A stretch of 64,000 nt of DNA from Marinomonas sp. MED121. Its GTDB lineage: Bacteria; Pseudomonadota; Gammaproteobacteria; Pseudomonadales; Marinomonadaceae. Below are positions 1 through 8,790 of the stretch, one piece after another. Position 1 is the first letter of the stretch, and each line of letters starts with the position of its first letter. The stretch is taken from NCBI RefSeq assembly GCF_000153025.1, contig NZ_CH672429.1:795079-859078 (forward strand). The letters run 5' to 3'. The position numbers were made by a program, and so were the translations under genes. The notes under the pieces are model-generated. The model made no database searches. It saw only the letters and a program-made list of their open reading frames with translations, and was not told the origin of the DNA.

Positions 1-905
1 GGATCGTAAAGAAACGCAAGAATACAGACAAAAAAAGCACAGAAAATTAGCATTAACGCACTTGAATGACCTTTAGTATCCGCAAGTTTGCCCACTAAAA
101 ATCCAGCAAACATGCCACTAATACCCGCTGTTGTCCAAGTATAACCCCCTAGTTCTGGCGCTAACCCTAAACTGTCTAAATAAGTATTGAGCCAGTTAGC
201 AAAAGGCATGGTCGCAAACCCCACCAACAAGCAAACCAGACACGCAAAAAATGCCACCTGATGATGAATGACTGTCCTTAACAAGGTTTTAAATGAAAGT
301 GGCTGATTAGCTGAAGGAACAAAACCTTCAGTTATAGATGCTAACTTAGTTTCGCTTCGCTTAAGTTTTAACAGCAAATAACTCGTCAAGCCCATAACCA
401 GAGCGCCAAACAAGGCTGCAATTAACCAACTGGCCTGCCAGCCTAGCAAGGGCACAATAAAAAGGATCAATGCTCCATTAATTGCATAACCCCATGCGGT
501 ACCACTGGATGCCGTCGTTAAATAAGTAGCGCACTGGCTAGGGTTTGCATGACGGCTGATAATTTCAACAATCGTTCCCCAACTTATTGAGGCACACGCT
601 GCCAATACAGTCAGCAGGGCAATAATAAGAACAGGGTCTTCAATCATTGAAAGACAAAATAATAAGGACGTTGTGGTCAGACCCATTATGATTGAAAGCC
701 TTGAAGTGCCAACTCTGTGGCCTATCACGCCGAGAAGCAGCGCTCCAGCGAGGTAAGCAATTTGCGTTAGAGCGCCCACAAGTGCAAGGTGCCAATGACT
801 AATAGCGATATCATCTCGCATCATAGGCACAAGTGCGGCAAAAAGAAAAAGCCCAAATCCATGGCTTAAGACCTGGTTTAAAGCAAATACAAGTGCCATA
901 AACAT
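1..905 (-). CDS. MFS transporter, 3' end beyond window
   Basis: An open reading frame starts at an ATG at 903-905 and stays open to the window edge, giving about 300 residues. The translation is a chain of hydrophobic helices typical of major facilitator permeases: the N-terminus reads MFMALVFALNQVLSHGFGLF, and a charged central loop of about 30 residues (around 185-215) separates the two halves. A YbfB/YjiJ-like permease is possible. The substrate cannot be told. The preceding nucleoside hydrolase gene on the same strand ends in a strong terminator at 1153-1175, so this gene probably has its own promoter in the 280-bp gap. The C-terminal quarter lies outside the window. Confidence 0.8.
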   Translation of the reverse strand, partial: MFMALVFALNQVLSHGFGLFLFAALVPMMRDDIAISHWHLALVGALTQIAYLAGALLLGVIGHRVGTSRLSIIMGLTTTSLLFCLSMIEDPVLIIALLTVLAACASISWGTIVEIISRHANPSQCATYLTTASSGTAWGYAINGALILFIVPLLGWQASWLIAALFGALVMGLTSYLLLKLKRSETKLASITEGFVPSANQPLSFKTLLRTVIHHQVAFFACLVCLLVGFATMPFANWLNTYLDSLGLAPELGGYTWTTAGISGMFAGFLVGKLADTKGHSSALMLIFCAFFVCILAFLYD

Positions 906-1139
906 AGTTAAATTCCCTCATCAACATAATGTATTTAAACTGACTGATCTCTTTTTAAATACGCTGGATAAACGTTTCAGATCTTGCCTTAGGGCAATCT
1001 GTCATTATTCGCTTTTATGAGGAGAAGATAACTCGGATCCCGACCTAGTTTTATATTTGAAAGACAAAAAAGCGGCCAAGAAGAAAAGAATGTTCGCGGA
1101 AGAAAGTAAGTCACGCCAAAGTAGAAATTAGGGAGAAAA

Positions 1140-1175
1140 GGAGGGAAAAGAACAGGCATGGAGAAACCATGCCTG
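1140..1175 (-). terminator. Rho-independent terminator after nucleoside hydrolase gene
   Basis: A perfect 9-bp stem (caggcatgg at 1153-1161 with ccatgcctg at 1167-1175) has a 5-nt loop. On the minus strand it is followed by a T-rich tract. It lies just beyond the stop of the gene at 1189. Confidence 0.8.
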
Positions 1176-1188
1176 CTTTATCATTTAT

Positions 1189-2133
1189 CTAGCTTGAAAG
1201 AGTATCTTCAAACAATTGCAGTAATTTTTCGCTATCAACTTCCATACAAATTTGAGAGGTTGGGATATTTTTCCAAGCTTTTGCTGGGAAGAATTTACCT
1301 TCTGGCGCGACAATCGTTTGTCCAATCCCAATCCCTTCACATGCCACTCGTACAGTACCCAACTCCAAGCCAAAGAGCTCTGGCTGTAATACATAAGCAA
1401 TGGTAGATGCGTCATGGAAGTAGCAGCCTTCTACGCCAAATGTTTCACCATAGAAATTAATGTAATGCTGAGCAGCTTGCATCAAGAAATCCCCTTCAAC
1501 AGGGTTTGCTTGTTTGATACGAGCAAGTCTTTCATTATCTAGCAGCACCTGATGGGTTACATCAAGACCTATCATGGTAACTTGCCAGTTAGCGGTAAAT
1601 ACGATATCAGCCGCATCTGGGTCATTAATGATGTTTGCCTCAGCAACAGGGGTGACATTGCCATACTCAAGATGAGCGCCGCCCATGAGCACAACTTCGT
1701 CCACCAGACCTGCAATTTCTGGGTCAAGTTCAAGCGCTTTAGCCAAGTTACCTAATGGCCCTAAAGCAACAATAGTGACTTCACCTGGGTGCGCTTTAAC
1801 TGTATTGACAATAAATTCAGCGGCACTTTCAGCAACTGGCGACTTAGTAGAAGCAGGCCAATTAATATTGCCAAACCCATCTTTTCCATGCACAAAGTCA
1901 GGGTGTGGAAGCGGATCTCTTGCTAAGGGTAGTGCGACACCTTTAGCAACAGGAACAGAGACACCAGCTACTTCATTTAAAGTTAATGCATTTTCTGTGG
2001 CCTTCTCAACTGGCACATTGCCAAAGGTGGTTGTCAAACCTAGTACTTCGATCCCTTTTGCTTTGTAGGCAAAAAATATCGCCATAGCATCATCGATACC
2101 TGGATCTGTATCTATAATAATTTTGCGTGACAT
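1189..2133 (-). CDS. Inosine/uridine-preferring nucleoside hydrolase family protein
   Basis: The 314-residue protein hydrolyses the N-glycosidic bond of ribonucleosides to give ribose and a free base. The N-terminal DTDPGIDDA (residues 8-16) is the calcium/ribose-binding signature of the family. An HDAS motif near residue 240 occupies the position of the catalytic His-Asp pair. The length is normal for the family. A GAGGA ribosome site precedes the ATG. The gene lies 66 bp downstream of a ribokinase gene on the same strand, so released ribose can be phosphorylated at once: a nucleoside salvage operon. Whether it prefers purine or pyrimidine nucleosides (RihA/B/C type) cannot be read from sequence alone. 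Confidence 0.9.
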   Translation of the reverse strand: MSRKIIIDTDPGIDDAMAIFFAYKAKGIEVLGLTTTFGNVPVEKATENALTLNEVAGVSVPVAKGVALPLARDPLPHPDFVHGKDGFGNINWPASTKSPVAESAAEFIVNTVKAHPGEVTIVALGPLGNLAKALELDPEIAGLVDEVVLMGGAHLEYGNVTPVAEANIINDPDAADIVFTANWQVTMIGLDVTHQVLLDNERLARIKQANPVEGDFLMQAAQHYINFYGETFGVEGCYFHDASTIAYVLQPELFGLELGTVRVACEGIGIGQTIVAPEGKFFPAKAWKNIPTSQICMEVDSEKLLQLFEDTLSS

Positions 2134-2199
2134 TTCCCGTTTCCTCTTTTTATCTCACTATTCTGTTTAACGGCTTTTTTATGCTAGCCGGCTAAGCGA

Positions 2200-3093
2200 T
2201 TAGGCCTGTTCTTGTAAAAAATCATCAACTTCTTTCACACTTGGAATAGCAGGCGCTGCTCCCATACGTGTGACACAAATAGCAGAAGCAGCACAGCCAC
2301 GCTGCATGGCTTGCGTCATGGTTAACTTATTAGTTAACGCAGCAAGGCAAAAACCAATGAAGGTATCTCCGGCTGCGGTTGTATCTTTTGCTGTTACTTT
2401 AAATGCAGGTACAAATTCATCTTGCCCCGCATTTAAATAACGCACACCATCACTGCCCAGTGTCATCAGGATGGCTAAGTCAGAGTAGGTATTCGCTAAA
2501 CTTTGCTTTGCGTCATCAATGCTAGTGACTTGCATTAAGTCCATGGCTTCAACTTCATTAACAATCAATAAGTCTACACAAGCAAGCACAGAGCGGGTCA
2601 AATCAGCATCCATAGGCGCAGGATTAAACGCCACCTTAATACCCAATTCGTGAGCCTTCTCTATGGTATAAGTAACAAGGTTAGTTTCATTTTGCAGCAA
2701 TACCCAATCATCAGAGCTTGCTTGCGCTAAAACCGCGTCAACTTGCTTTTCAGTCAAAGCATGGTTAGCACCTTGGAATAAAATAATGGCATTTTCAGCA
2801 TCTTTATTAAGCTGAATAATCGCATGTCCAGTAGCCTCTGGAACTTGTGCAATTAAATCCGTATTCACACCCAAATCTGACAGTTGCGTCAGAATCTCTT
2901 GATTAGCACTATTGATAGCGCCAACATGCTTAATATCTGCACCTGCTTTTGCCAAGGCGACCGATTGGTTCGCCCCTTTTCCGCCTAATAATAATTGGTA
3001 CTGGGTAGAGGCCATGGTTTCACCAGGTCGAACAAAATGATCAACTTGGTAAAGGTGATCCAAATTGATCGAACCGAAATTATAAATAGTCAT
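2200..3093 (-). CDS. rbsK: Ribokinase (PfkB family)
   Basis: The protein phosphorylates D-ribose to ribose 5-phosphate with ATP. The first PfkB signature GGKGANQS lies near residue 40, and the second, with the anion hole and catalytic Asp (AAGDTFIGF), near residue 240. Two in-frame ATGs exist, at 3102 and 3093. The second is chosen because the AAGAGG ribosome site abuts the first ATG but stands about 9 nt from the second, giving a 297-residue protein. It is the first gene of a pair with the nucleoside hydrolase downstream, which explains the source of ribose. Another PfkB sugar or nucleoside kinase is possible but less likely. Confidence 0.88.
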   Translation of the reverse strand: MTIYNFGSINLDHLYQVDHFVRPGETMASTQYQLLLGGKGANQSVALAKAGADIKHVGAINSANQEILTQLSDLGVNTDLIAQVPEATGHAIIQLNKDAENAIILFQGANHALTEKQVDAVLAQASSDDWVLLQNETNLVTYTIEKAHELGIKVAFNPAPMDADLTRSVLACVDLLIVNEVEAMDLMQVTSIDDAKQSLANTYSDLAILMTLGSDGVRYLNAGQDEFVPAFKVTAKDTTAAGDTFIGFCLAALTNKLTMTQAMQRGCAASAICVTRMGAAPAIPSVKEVDDFLQEQA

Positions 3094-3210
3094 GGCGCAC
3101 ATCCTCTTTATTATCTATGCGTTTAAAAGATGTTATTTTCTTACGAATAACAAAAGTGTATAAATTGAAACATTAGTTTTAATAATACTCAAGTTCAAAC
3201 GCTTGAGCAC

Positions 3211-3268
3211 TTAAAAAGAAAAACGCCTCGTTATCTTTTACCTATTGGTATCAGTAACGAGGCGTTTT
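3211..3268 (-). terminator. Rho-independent terminator of argG
   Basis: A 14-bp perfect stem (3220-3233 with 3255-3268) encloses a 21-nt loop. On the minus strand it is followed by TTTTTCTTTTT. It lies 67 bp past the argG stop and also insulates the ribokinase operon. Confidence 0.85.
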
Positions 3269-3335
3269 GATTACTTGCAACCTTAGGCTACAAGCATCGG
3301 CTAGCTTGCTTTTGGCAATCGAGCCTTAATAGAAC

Positions 3336-4568
3336 TTATTCTTCATCTTTAAGAAAAGAACGTCCTTTTTGAGCAGCAATACGCATACGAAGCGCGTTTA
3401 GCTTAATAAAGCCTGCCGCATCTTTTTGATCGTAAGCACCCGCATCATCTTCAAATGTTGCAATAGAGCTATCAAACAGGCTGTAAGGAGACTGACGGCC
3501 AACAACAATCACGTTACCCTTGTACAGTTTAAGACGAACTGTACCAGTCACAAACTCTTGAGATGCATCTATCATAGCCTGCATCATCTTACGCTCTTCA
3601 GACCACCAGAAACCGTTATAAATCACTTTCGCGTAACGCGGCATCATCTCATCTTTCAAGTGAGCAGCTTCACGGTCTAGTGTAATGGATTCGATTGCAC
3701 GGTGAGACTTAAGCAAGATGGTGCCACCAGGTGTTTCATAACAACCACGTGCTTTCATGCCAACAAAACGGTTCTCAACGATATCAGCACGGCCAATACC
3801 ATTGGCGCCACCAATCTTGTTTAGTTGCTCAAGAATCGTTGCAGGTGATAATGCTTCACCATTAATAGAAACCGCGTCACCTTTTTCGTAACCGATTTCA
3901 ATATAAGTTGCTTCATCAGGTGCATCTTCTGGCGATACAGACCAACGCCACATGTCAGATTCAGCTTCTGTCCATGGATCTTCCAACATGTCGCCTTCAT
4001 AGGAGATATGCAGAAGGTTAGCATCCATAGAGTAAGGCGATTTTTTCTTAGTCGTAGAGAAATCTACTGGGATCTCATGTTTTTCACAGTAAGCCATCAA
4101 AGTCTCACGTGAAGTTAGATCCCATTCACGCCAAGGCGCAATCACTTTTACGCCAGGCTTAAGTGCATAAGCGCCTAGTTCAAAACGAACCTGGTCATTA
4201 CCTTTACCTGTTGCGCCGTGAGAGATTGCATCCGCACCTGTCTCGTTAGCGATTTCAATCAAACGCTTAGCGATAAGTGGACGTGCAATAGAAGTACCTA
4301 GTAGGTATTCACCTTCATAAATGGTGTTAGCACGGAACATAGGGAAGACGAAGTCACGGACGAATTCTTCGCGTAGATCTTCGATGTAAATTTCTTTAAT
4401 GCCTAACGCTTGTGCTTTAGCACGTGCTGGTTCAACTTCTTCACCTTGACCTAGGTCAGCGGTGAAAGTGACAACTTCGCACTGGTACTCTTCTTGAAGC
4501 CACTTCACGATTACGGAAGTGTCCAGGCCGCCAGAATAGGCTAAAACAACCTTCTTCACGTCAGACAT
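3336..4568 (-). CDS. argG: Argininosuccinate synthase
   Basis: Joins citrulline and aspartate using ATP (to AMP and PPi), the penultimate step of arginine synthesis, in the cytoplasm. The 410-residue length and the P-loop-like N-type ATP pyrophosphatase motif AYSGGLDTS (residues 10-18) are diagnostic, as are the internal [13 protein letters not shown] and SPYSMDANL segments. An AGGAG ribosome site lies 9 nt before the ATG. argH lies upstream on the same strand but 871 bp away across a mobile-element copy, so the two are separately transcribed. A long leader with a hairpin (4674-4696) and a possible ARG box (4781-4798) precede the gene. Confidence 0.97.
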   Translation of the reverse strand: MSDVKKVVLAYSGGLDTSVIVKWLQEEYQCEVVTFTADLGQGEEVEPARAKAQALGIKEIYIEDLREEFVRDFVFPMFRANTIYEGEYLLGTSIARPLIAKRLIEIANETGADAISHGATGKGNDQVRFELGAYALKPGVKVIAPWREWDLTSRETLMAYCEKHEIPVDFSTTKKKSPYSMDANLLHISYEGDMLEDPWTEAESDMWRWSVSPEDAPDEATYIEIGYEKGDAVSINGEALSPATILEQLNKIGGANGIGRADIVENRFVGMKARGCYETPGGTILLKSHRAIESITLDREAAHLKDEMMPRYAKVIYNGFWWSEERKMMQAMIDASQEFVTGTVRLKLYKGNVIVVGRQSPYSLFDSSIATFEDDAGAYDQKDAAGFIKLNALRMRIAAQKGRSFLKDEE

Positions 4569-4673
4569 TACTTACTTACTCCTAAATGAGATTCAACTTG
4601 GTGTTTTTGAGTAATTACAGGTCTCAAAATACGAAAAATTGAGTTTAATAAAATAGGGGCTTAGTGTATGACC

Positions 4674-4696
4674 TAGGCCTTGCCATAGCAAGCCTA
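4674..4696 (-). other. Hairpin in argG leader
   Basis: Nine base pairs (taggc-ttgc with gcaagccta, one bulged base) close a 4-nt loop about 105 nt upstream of the argG start codon. There is no T tract, so it is not a simple terminator. Its role is unknown. Confidence 0.4.
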
Positions 4697-4780
4697 GTTA
4701 GCTTGATGTAGACAGCATTTTTCATTCTTTTTTAAACACATTCAGTTAGCCTGTATTTTTATCAGACAAAAGATTCAGCA

Positions 4781-4798
4781 TGTGAACGTATATTCAAA
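4781..4798. promoter_or_regulatory. Possible ArgR operator (ARG box)
   Basis: TGAACGTATATTCA at 4783-4796 fits the symmetric ARG-box core TGAAT-N4-ATTCA at the outer four bases of each arm. A second ATTCA half-site lies at 4773-4777. It is 215 bp upstream of argG, immediately before mobile-element copy A. A match of this size can arise by chance, so this is only a candidate. Confidence 0.3.
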
Positions 4799-4815
4799 GC
4801 TAACATGAGGTAAAG

Positions 4816-5086
4816 TTAAGGAACCTGCGATTAAGTCACCTCTTCTCAGTCTTTACAGAAAAAGTATCACACAAGGCGTTACTTTGAAGTAATGTAGGTA
4901 CCTTTCGAGAAGTGACAACACAGGGTGTTACTTTTTCTGAAAGACCCGAAGGGCGTGGTTTAAAAGCCCTACCTTTACGTTGAGGACCTTATCAATAGAA
5001 TCACTATTAAGTTGCGCTCCTCGCCATAAATCTAGTTGCTTTTATCCACACGCTGAGGTGGGAGGACTTATTCGCAGGTTCCTTAA
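4816..5086. mobile_element. IS5-related non-coding element (MITE), copy A
   Basis: The element is 4820-5082 (263 bp), with 18-bp terminal inverted repeats differing at one position (left GGAACCTGCGATTAAGTC, right complement GGAACCTGCGAATAAGTC). It is flanked on both sides by TTAA (4816-4819 and 5083-5086). It has no ORF that could encode a transposase. Sub-terminal boxes shared with other copies include AAAAAGTATCA, GGCGTTACTTT and a 3' ACGCTGAGG-GGGAGGACTTATTCGC block. The ends align with the IS5 terminal repeat (GGAAGGTGCGAACAAGTC as I recall it), and TTAA fits the YTAR target preference of that group. It separates argH from the argG control region. Confidence 0.85.
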
Positions 5087-5087
5087 C

Positions 5088-5375
5088 TTGCTCACCCTTT
5101 TATTAAAGTAATGAGAATACACAAGGTTTTATTTTCAAAAAGTAGGGGTGGGTTGTATTTGACACAATAAAATAGTGACTCAGCAGCCAAGCAAAGGGGA
5201 ATATGATGGCTGCTGAGCACCAGTAGTCGCAATTTAACTCAAAGAATCAGGCGGCAACTTCACCTTTAATATTCTATTAGCGCAGTGAGTGGATGTTATG
5301 ACATTTTAAACTCATCGCTGATAGCATTCTGACACAACAAACATTCTACTTACAAACATTATTAGCTATTTCTAA
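5088..5375. other. Intergenic stretch argG-argH; one strong hairpin
   Basis: No plausible gene is seen in the 288 bp between element copy A and the argH terminator. The only clear structure is a perfect 11-bp inverted repeat, CTCAGCAGCCA at 5179-5189 and TGGCTGCTGAG at 5207-5217, with a 17-nt loop containing AAAGGGGAA. Neither strand has a T tract immediately after it. It could be part of a small RNA or a protein-binding site; this is undetermined. Confidence 0.5.
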
Positions 5376-5407
5376 ACAAAAAAAGCCAAGCTATAAGCTT
5401 GGCTTTT
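5376..5407 (-). terminator. Rho-independent terminator of argH
   Basis: A 12-bp perfect stem (5381-5392 with 5396-5407) has a 3-nt loop and is followed on the minus strand by a run of Ts. It lies 32 bp past the argH stop. Confidence 0.85.
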
Positions 5408-5439
5408 CCAGTAACGTATCACCTTGTTCTAATAAGGTA

Positions 5440-6840
5440 TTAACGTTGGGAGATTGTCTCTTTTGCACGTGCCACTGCGGCGCGAACTTGAGCAGGAGCT
5501 GTGCCACCAATATGATCACGAGCAGCCACTGAACCTTCTAGAGTTAACACATCAAAGACATCCGCTTTGATCATGTCACCAAAGCCCTGTAACTCTTCTA
5601 ATGTCATCTCAGAAAGGTCACGACCTTGCTCAACGCCAAAACCAACCGCTTTACCAACAATTTCGTGAGCATCACGAAAAGCAACACCTTGGCCCACTAA
5701 GTAGTCGGCTAAATCAGTCGCCGTAGAGAAACCTCGACGGGCAGCTTCATACATGTGCTCTTTACGGGATTCAATCGCAGGAATCATATCAGCGAAAGAA
5801 CGCAAAGATCCTTTTAATGTATCAACCGTATCAAATAAAGGTTCTTTATCTTCTTGGTTATCCTTGTTGTAAGCCAAACATTGTGACTTCATCAAGGTTA
5901 ATAAGCTCATTAGGTGACCATAAACACGACCTGTTTTACCACGTACTAGTTCTGGTACATCTGGGTTTTTCTTCTGGGGCATAATAGAAGAACCGGTACA
6001 GAAACGATCAGGTAGGTAGATAAAGTTAAATTGAGCGGATACCCAAAGCACCATTTCTTCTGCCCAGCGAGACATATGCATCATGATGATGGCTGCGGTT
6101 GAGGTAAACTCAATGGCAAAATCCCTATCACTGACTGAATCAAGCGAGTTATATGTTGGTCGTTCAAAACCAAGTAGCTCAGCCGTCATATTACGATCAA
6201 TTGGGTAAGTTGTACCTGCAAGCGCCGCTGCACCTAATGGCAAGATGTTGATACGCTTACGGCAATCTAGCAAACGCTCGTAATCACGTTGAACCATTTC
6301 ATTCCACGCCATTAAATGATGGCCAAATGTCACAGGCTGCGCAGTTTGTAAGTGAGTGAAACCAGGCATGATGGTATCAGCTTCTTTTTCAGCAAGTCTT
6401 AAAATACCTTGCTGTAAACGTGTTAGTTCTTCCAACAGGAAGTCCACTTCATCACGCATATAAAGACGAATATCTGTGGCGACTTGGTCATTACGTGAAC
6501 GGCCTGTATGCAGCTTCTTGCCCGTAATGCCAATTTTTTGTGTTAAGCGTGCTTCGATGTTCATATGCACATCTTCAAGCTCAATCGACCAATTAAATTC
6601 GCCTTTTTCAATCTCTTCTTTAATTTCAGCTAAGCCTTGGATGATCTGATCACGCTCAGATTCGGTTAGCACACCCACACTGGCTAACATTTTTGCATGA
6701 GCTACAGAGCCTTGAATATCTTGAGCAGCCATACGCTGATCAAATTCAACCGATGCAGTAAAACGTGCAACAAAAGCATCAACAGGCTCTGAAAAACGTC
6801 CACCCCATTGCTGGTTAGTGGCTTTATTCGTGTCAGTCAT
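5440..6840 (-). CDS. argH: Argininosuccinate lyase
   Basis: Cleaves argininosuccinate to arginine and fumarate, the last step of arginine synthesis. The 466-residue length is standard. The fumarase/lyase superfamily signature [11 protein letters not shown] lies near residues 281-291 and carries the catalytic Ser on the flexible loop. The N-terminal region has the family WGGRFSEP start and the [12 protein letters not shown] substrate-binding segment near residue 115. The gene diverges from hemC across 184 bp, an arrangement seen in other gammaproteobacteria. It ends in its own terminator and is not co-transcribed with argG. Confidence 0.97.
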   Translation of the reverse strand: MTDTNKATNQQWGGRFSEPVDAFVARFTASVEFDQRMAAQDIQGSVAHAKMLASVGVLTESERDQIIQGLAEIKEEIEKGEFNWSIELEDVHMNIEARLTQKIGITGKKLHTGRSRNDQVATDIRLYMRDEVDFLLEELTRLQQGILRLAEKEADTIMPGFTHLQTAQPVTFGHHLMAWNEMVQRDYERLLDCRKRINILPLGAAALAGTTYPIDRNMTAELLGFERPTYNSLDSVSDRDFAIEFTSTAAIIMMHMSRWAEEMVLWVSAQFNFIYLPDRFCTGSSIMPQKKNPDVPELVRGKTGRVYGHLMSLLTLMKSQCLAYNKDNQEDKEPLFDTVDTLKGSLRSFADMIPAIESRKEHMYEAARRGFSTATDLADYLVGQGVAFRDAHEIVGKAVGFGVEQGRDLSEMTLEELQGFGDMIKADVFDVLTLEGSVAARDHIGGTAPAQVRAAVARAKETISQR

Positions 6841-7024
6841 TTATTCCTTCCCACATAGTTATTTAAGGCAAGCTTTTAAAGAGTGCAAGATTACCTGATC
6901 CAAGACTACTTATAAAGCACCATAAGGATGACGCTGTCTTCCATTCTTAGTATCATGTTCGCAATTTGGTTAGAGATGTTTTGATTTTCTCTAACATTCA
7001 CCCCTATCAGCATCAGGATGCCTT

Positions 7025-7951
7025 GTGAAAGATAAAATCATCATCGCCACCCGTGAAAGCCAACTCGCCCTTTGGCAAGCCAATAATGTAAAAGATTCCT
7101 TAGCAGCACTTTACCCTGACATCCAGGTTGAGTTACTTGGCATGACGACAAAAGGTGACCAAATTCTTAATTCCCCCTTATCTAAAATTGGCGGTAAAGG
7201 TTTGTTCGTTAAAGAGCTTGAACATGCACTATTGGATGGTCGCGCTGATATTGCTGTGCACTCGATGAAAGATGTGCCTATGGCTTTTCCTGAAGGACTT
7301 GGTTTAGCCGTAATTTGTGAACGAGAAGATCCGACTGATGCCTTTGTTTCTAACAAATACGATAACCTCGCCTCATTACCACAAGGTGCCGTTGTGGGTA
7401 CATCAAGTCTACGCCGCTCATCTCAACTTGCCCTAGCTCGTCCTGATCTTGTGATTAAAGATCTAAGAGGTAATGTGAATACTCGCCTGCGTAAACTGGA
7501 TAACCAAGAGTATGATGCCATCATACTGGCAACAGCTGGTTTAATGCGCCTTGAAATGACAGATCGAATTAAAGAGCGTATTTCAGATCAAGACAGCCTA
7601 CCTGCTGGCGGACAAGGTGCGATGGGGATTGAATGTCGTAGCGATGATGCTGACATGATCAAACTCCTTGCACCACTGCAGCACCAAGAAACCTACTATA
7701 GAGTGACGGCAGAGCGTGCAGTCAATGAAAGACTAAATGGTGGTTGCCAAGCACCGATCGCAGCCTTTTCATTATTAGAAGGGGATGAACTCTATTTAAG
7801 AGGGCTTGTGGGCTCTGTTGACGGCTCAACCATACTTCGTGATGAGATTCGTGGCTCAAAAAATGATGCCCATGCTTTAGGCGTTCAATTGGCCGAAAAG
7901 CTAATCGCGGCTGGGGCTGATACCTTGCTTGCTGAAATCAATAAAGATTAA
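7025..7951 (+). CDS. hemC: Hydroxymethylbilane synthase (porphobilinogen deaminase)
   Basis: Polymerises four porphobilinogens to hydroxymethylbilane in haem and sirohaem synthesis. The 308-residue protein starts with the family motif [12 protein letters not shown], and the dipyrromethane cofactor attaches to the Cys of NGGCQAP (residue 241). The start is GTG at 7025, with AGGA 6 nt upstream. It is the first gene of hemC-hemD-hemX-hemY, all on the plus strand with short gaps (68 bp, 9 bp, then a 4-bp overlap), diverging from argH. The GTG start suggests moderate translation. Confidence 0.97.
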   Translation: MKDKIIIATRESQLALWQANNVKDSLAALYPDIQVELLGMTTKGDQILNSPLSKIGGKGLFVKELEHALLDGRADIAVHSMKDVPMAFPEGLGLAVICEREDPTDAFVSNKYDNLASLPQGAVVGTSSLRRSSQLALARPDLVIKDLRGNVNTRLRKLDNQEYDAIILATAGLMRLEMTDRIKERISDQDSLPAGGQGAMGIECRSDDADMIKLLAPLQHQETYYRVTAERAVNERLNGGCQAPIAAFSLLEGDELYLRGLVGSVDGSTILRDEIRGSKNDAHALGVQLAEKLIAAGADTLLAEINKD

Positions 7952-8019
7952 ACCTAATTTTAGGTAAATAATGGGGTATCCGTGTTTAGCCGATACCCTG
8001 TAAACAAGATAGGATCAAG

Positions 8020-8781
8020 ATGCAGTTATCCGGCAAACATATTTTAATCACTAGGCCAGAACCAGAGAACACACTCAGTTGTGAACGTTTTCAAACATGG
8101 GGGGCCCATAGCCTGTCATTGCCTATGATAGAAATTGATGCCCTGACTGAGCAAAATGCCGCCATCCAGTCCCACATCTTCGATTTAGACCTGTATGACC
8201 AAGTCATATTTATCAGCAAAAATGCCGTACGTTATGGCATCGAATGGATCGAAGACTGTTGGCCCATGTTACCAGTCGGTATTAATTGGGTTGGCATAGG
8301 CAAAGGGACGACGGACTTTATTAATGAGCTTGGTTTTGACCTTGGTATAAAAGCACAAGAACATGCATTATCAGGGAACACTTCAGAAGCCCTTCTCAAC
8401 CAAGAGTCAATGCAAAAAGTCGCAGGACAAAAGATTCTAATTATGGGAGGTGAAGGTGGTCGTACCAAACTTGCTGAAACCTTGTTGGAGCGAGGTGCCC
8501 AAGTAAAGCATCTTGCCCTATATTCTCGCAATAAAATTAACTATGATCTAGAACAGGTTGCCGAGGCCGAAAACTGTGAAGTAATATTGATTACCAGTGG
8601 CGAAGGTCTAGAAAATTTGGTTGATACCCTCTCCCAACATAATAAAAACTGGTTACATAAGCTCATACTTACCCCTAGCCAAAGAGTCGCGGATATGGCA
8701 ATTGAACTTGGCTGGAAGAATGTTGTGAATGCGAATGGTGCCGATGACAACAGCATATATGCCGCCCTAACTCAGTTATAG
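8020..8781 (+). CDS. hemD: Uroporphyrinogen-III synthase
   Basis: Closes and inverts ring D of hydroxymethylbilane to give uroporphyrinogen III. The family is poorly conserved. The call rests on the 253-residue length, the N-terminal ILITRPEPEN motif, the LILTPSQRVADMA segment typical of the C-terminal HemD lobe, and its position directly after hemC and before hemX. It belongs to the hemCDXY operon. Confidence 0.93.
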   Translation: MQLSGKHILITRPEPENTLSCERFQTWGAHSLSLPMIEIDALTEQNAAIQSHIFDLDLYDQVIFISKNAVRYGIEWIEDCWPMLPVGINWVGIGKGTTDFINELGFDLGIKAQEHALSGNTSEALLNQESMQKVAGQKILIMGGEGGRTKLAETLLERGAQVKHLALYSRNKINYDLEQVAEAENCEVILITSGEGLENLVDTLSQHNKNWLHKLILTPSQRVADMAIELGWKNVVNANGADDNSIYAALTQL

Positions 8782-8790
8782 GATTACTAG

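Noticed and set aside
1158-1406. Open frame on the plus strand over the end of the nucleoside hydrolase gene
   Set aside because: It is antisense to a clear family member, shows no recognisable protein and begins in the terminator stem; a shadow frame.
4674-4696. argG leader hairpin considered as a riboswitch or attenuator
   Set aside because: It is a single small stem without a known aptamer pattern or a following terminator; listed only as a hairpin.
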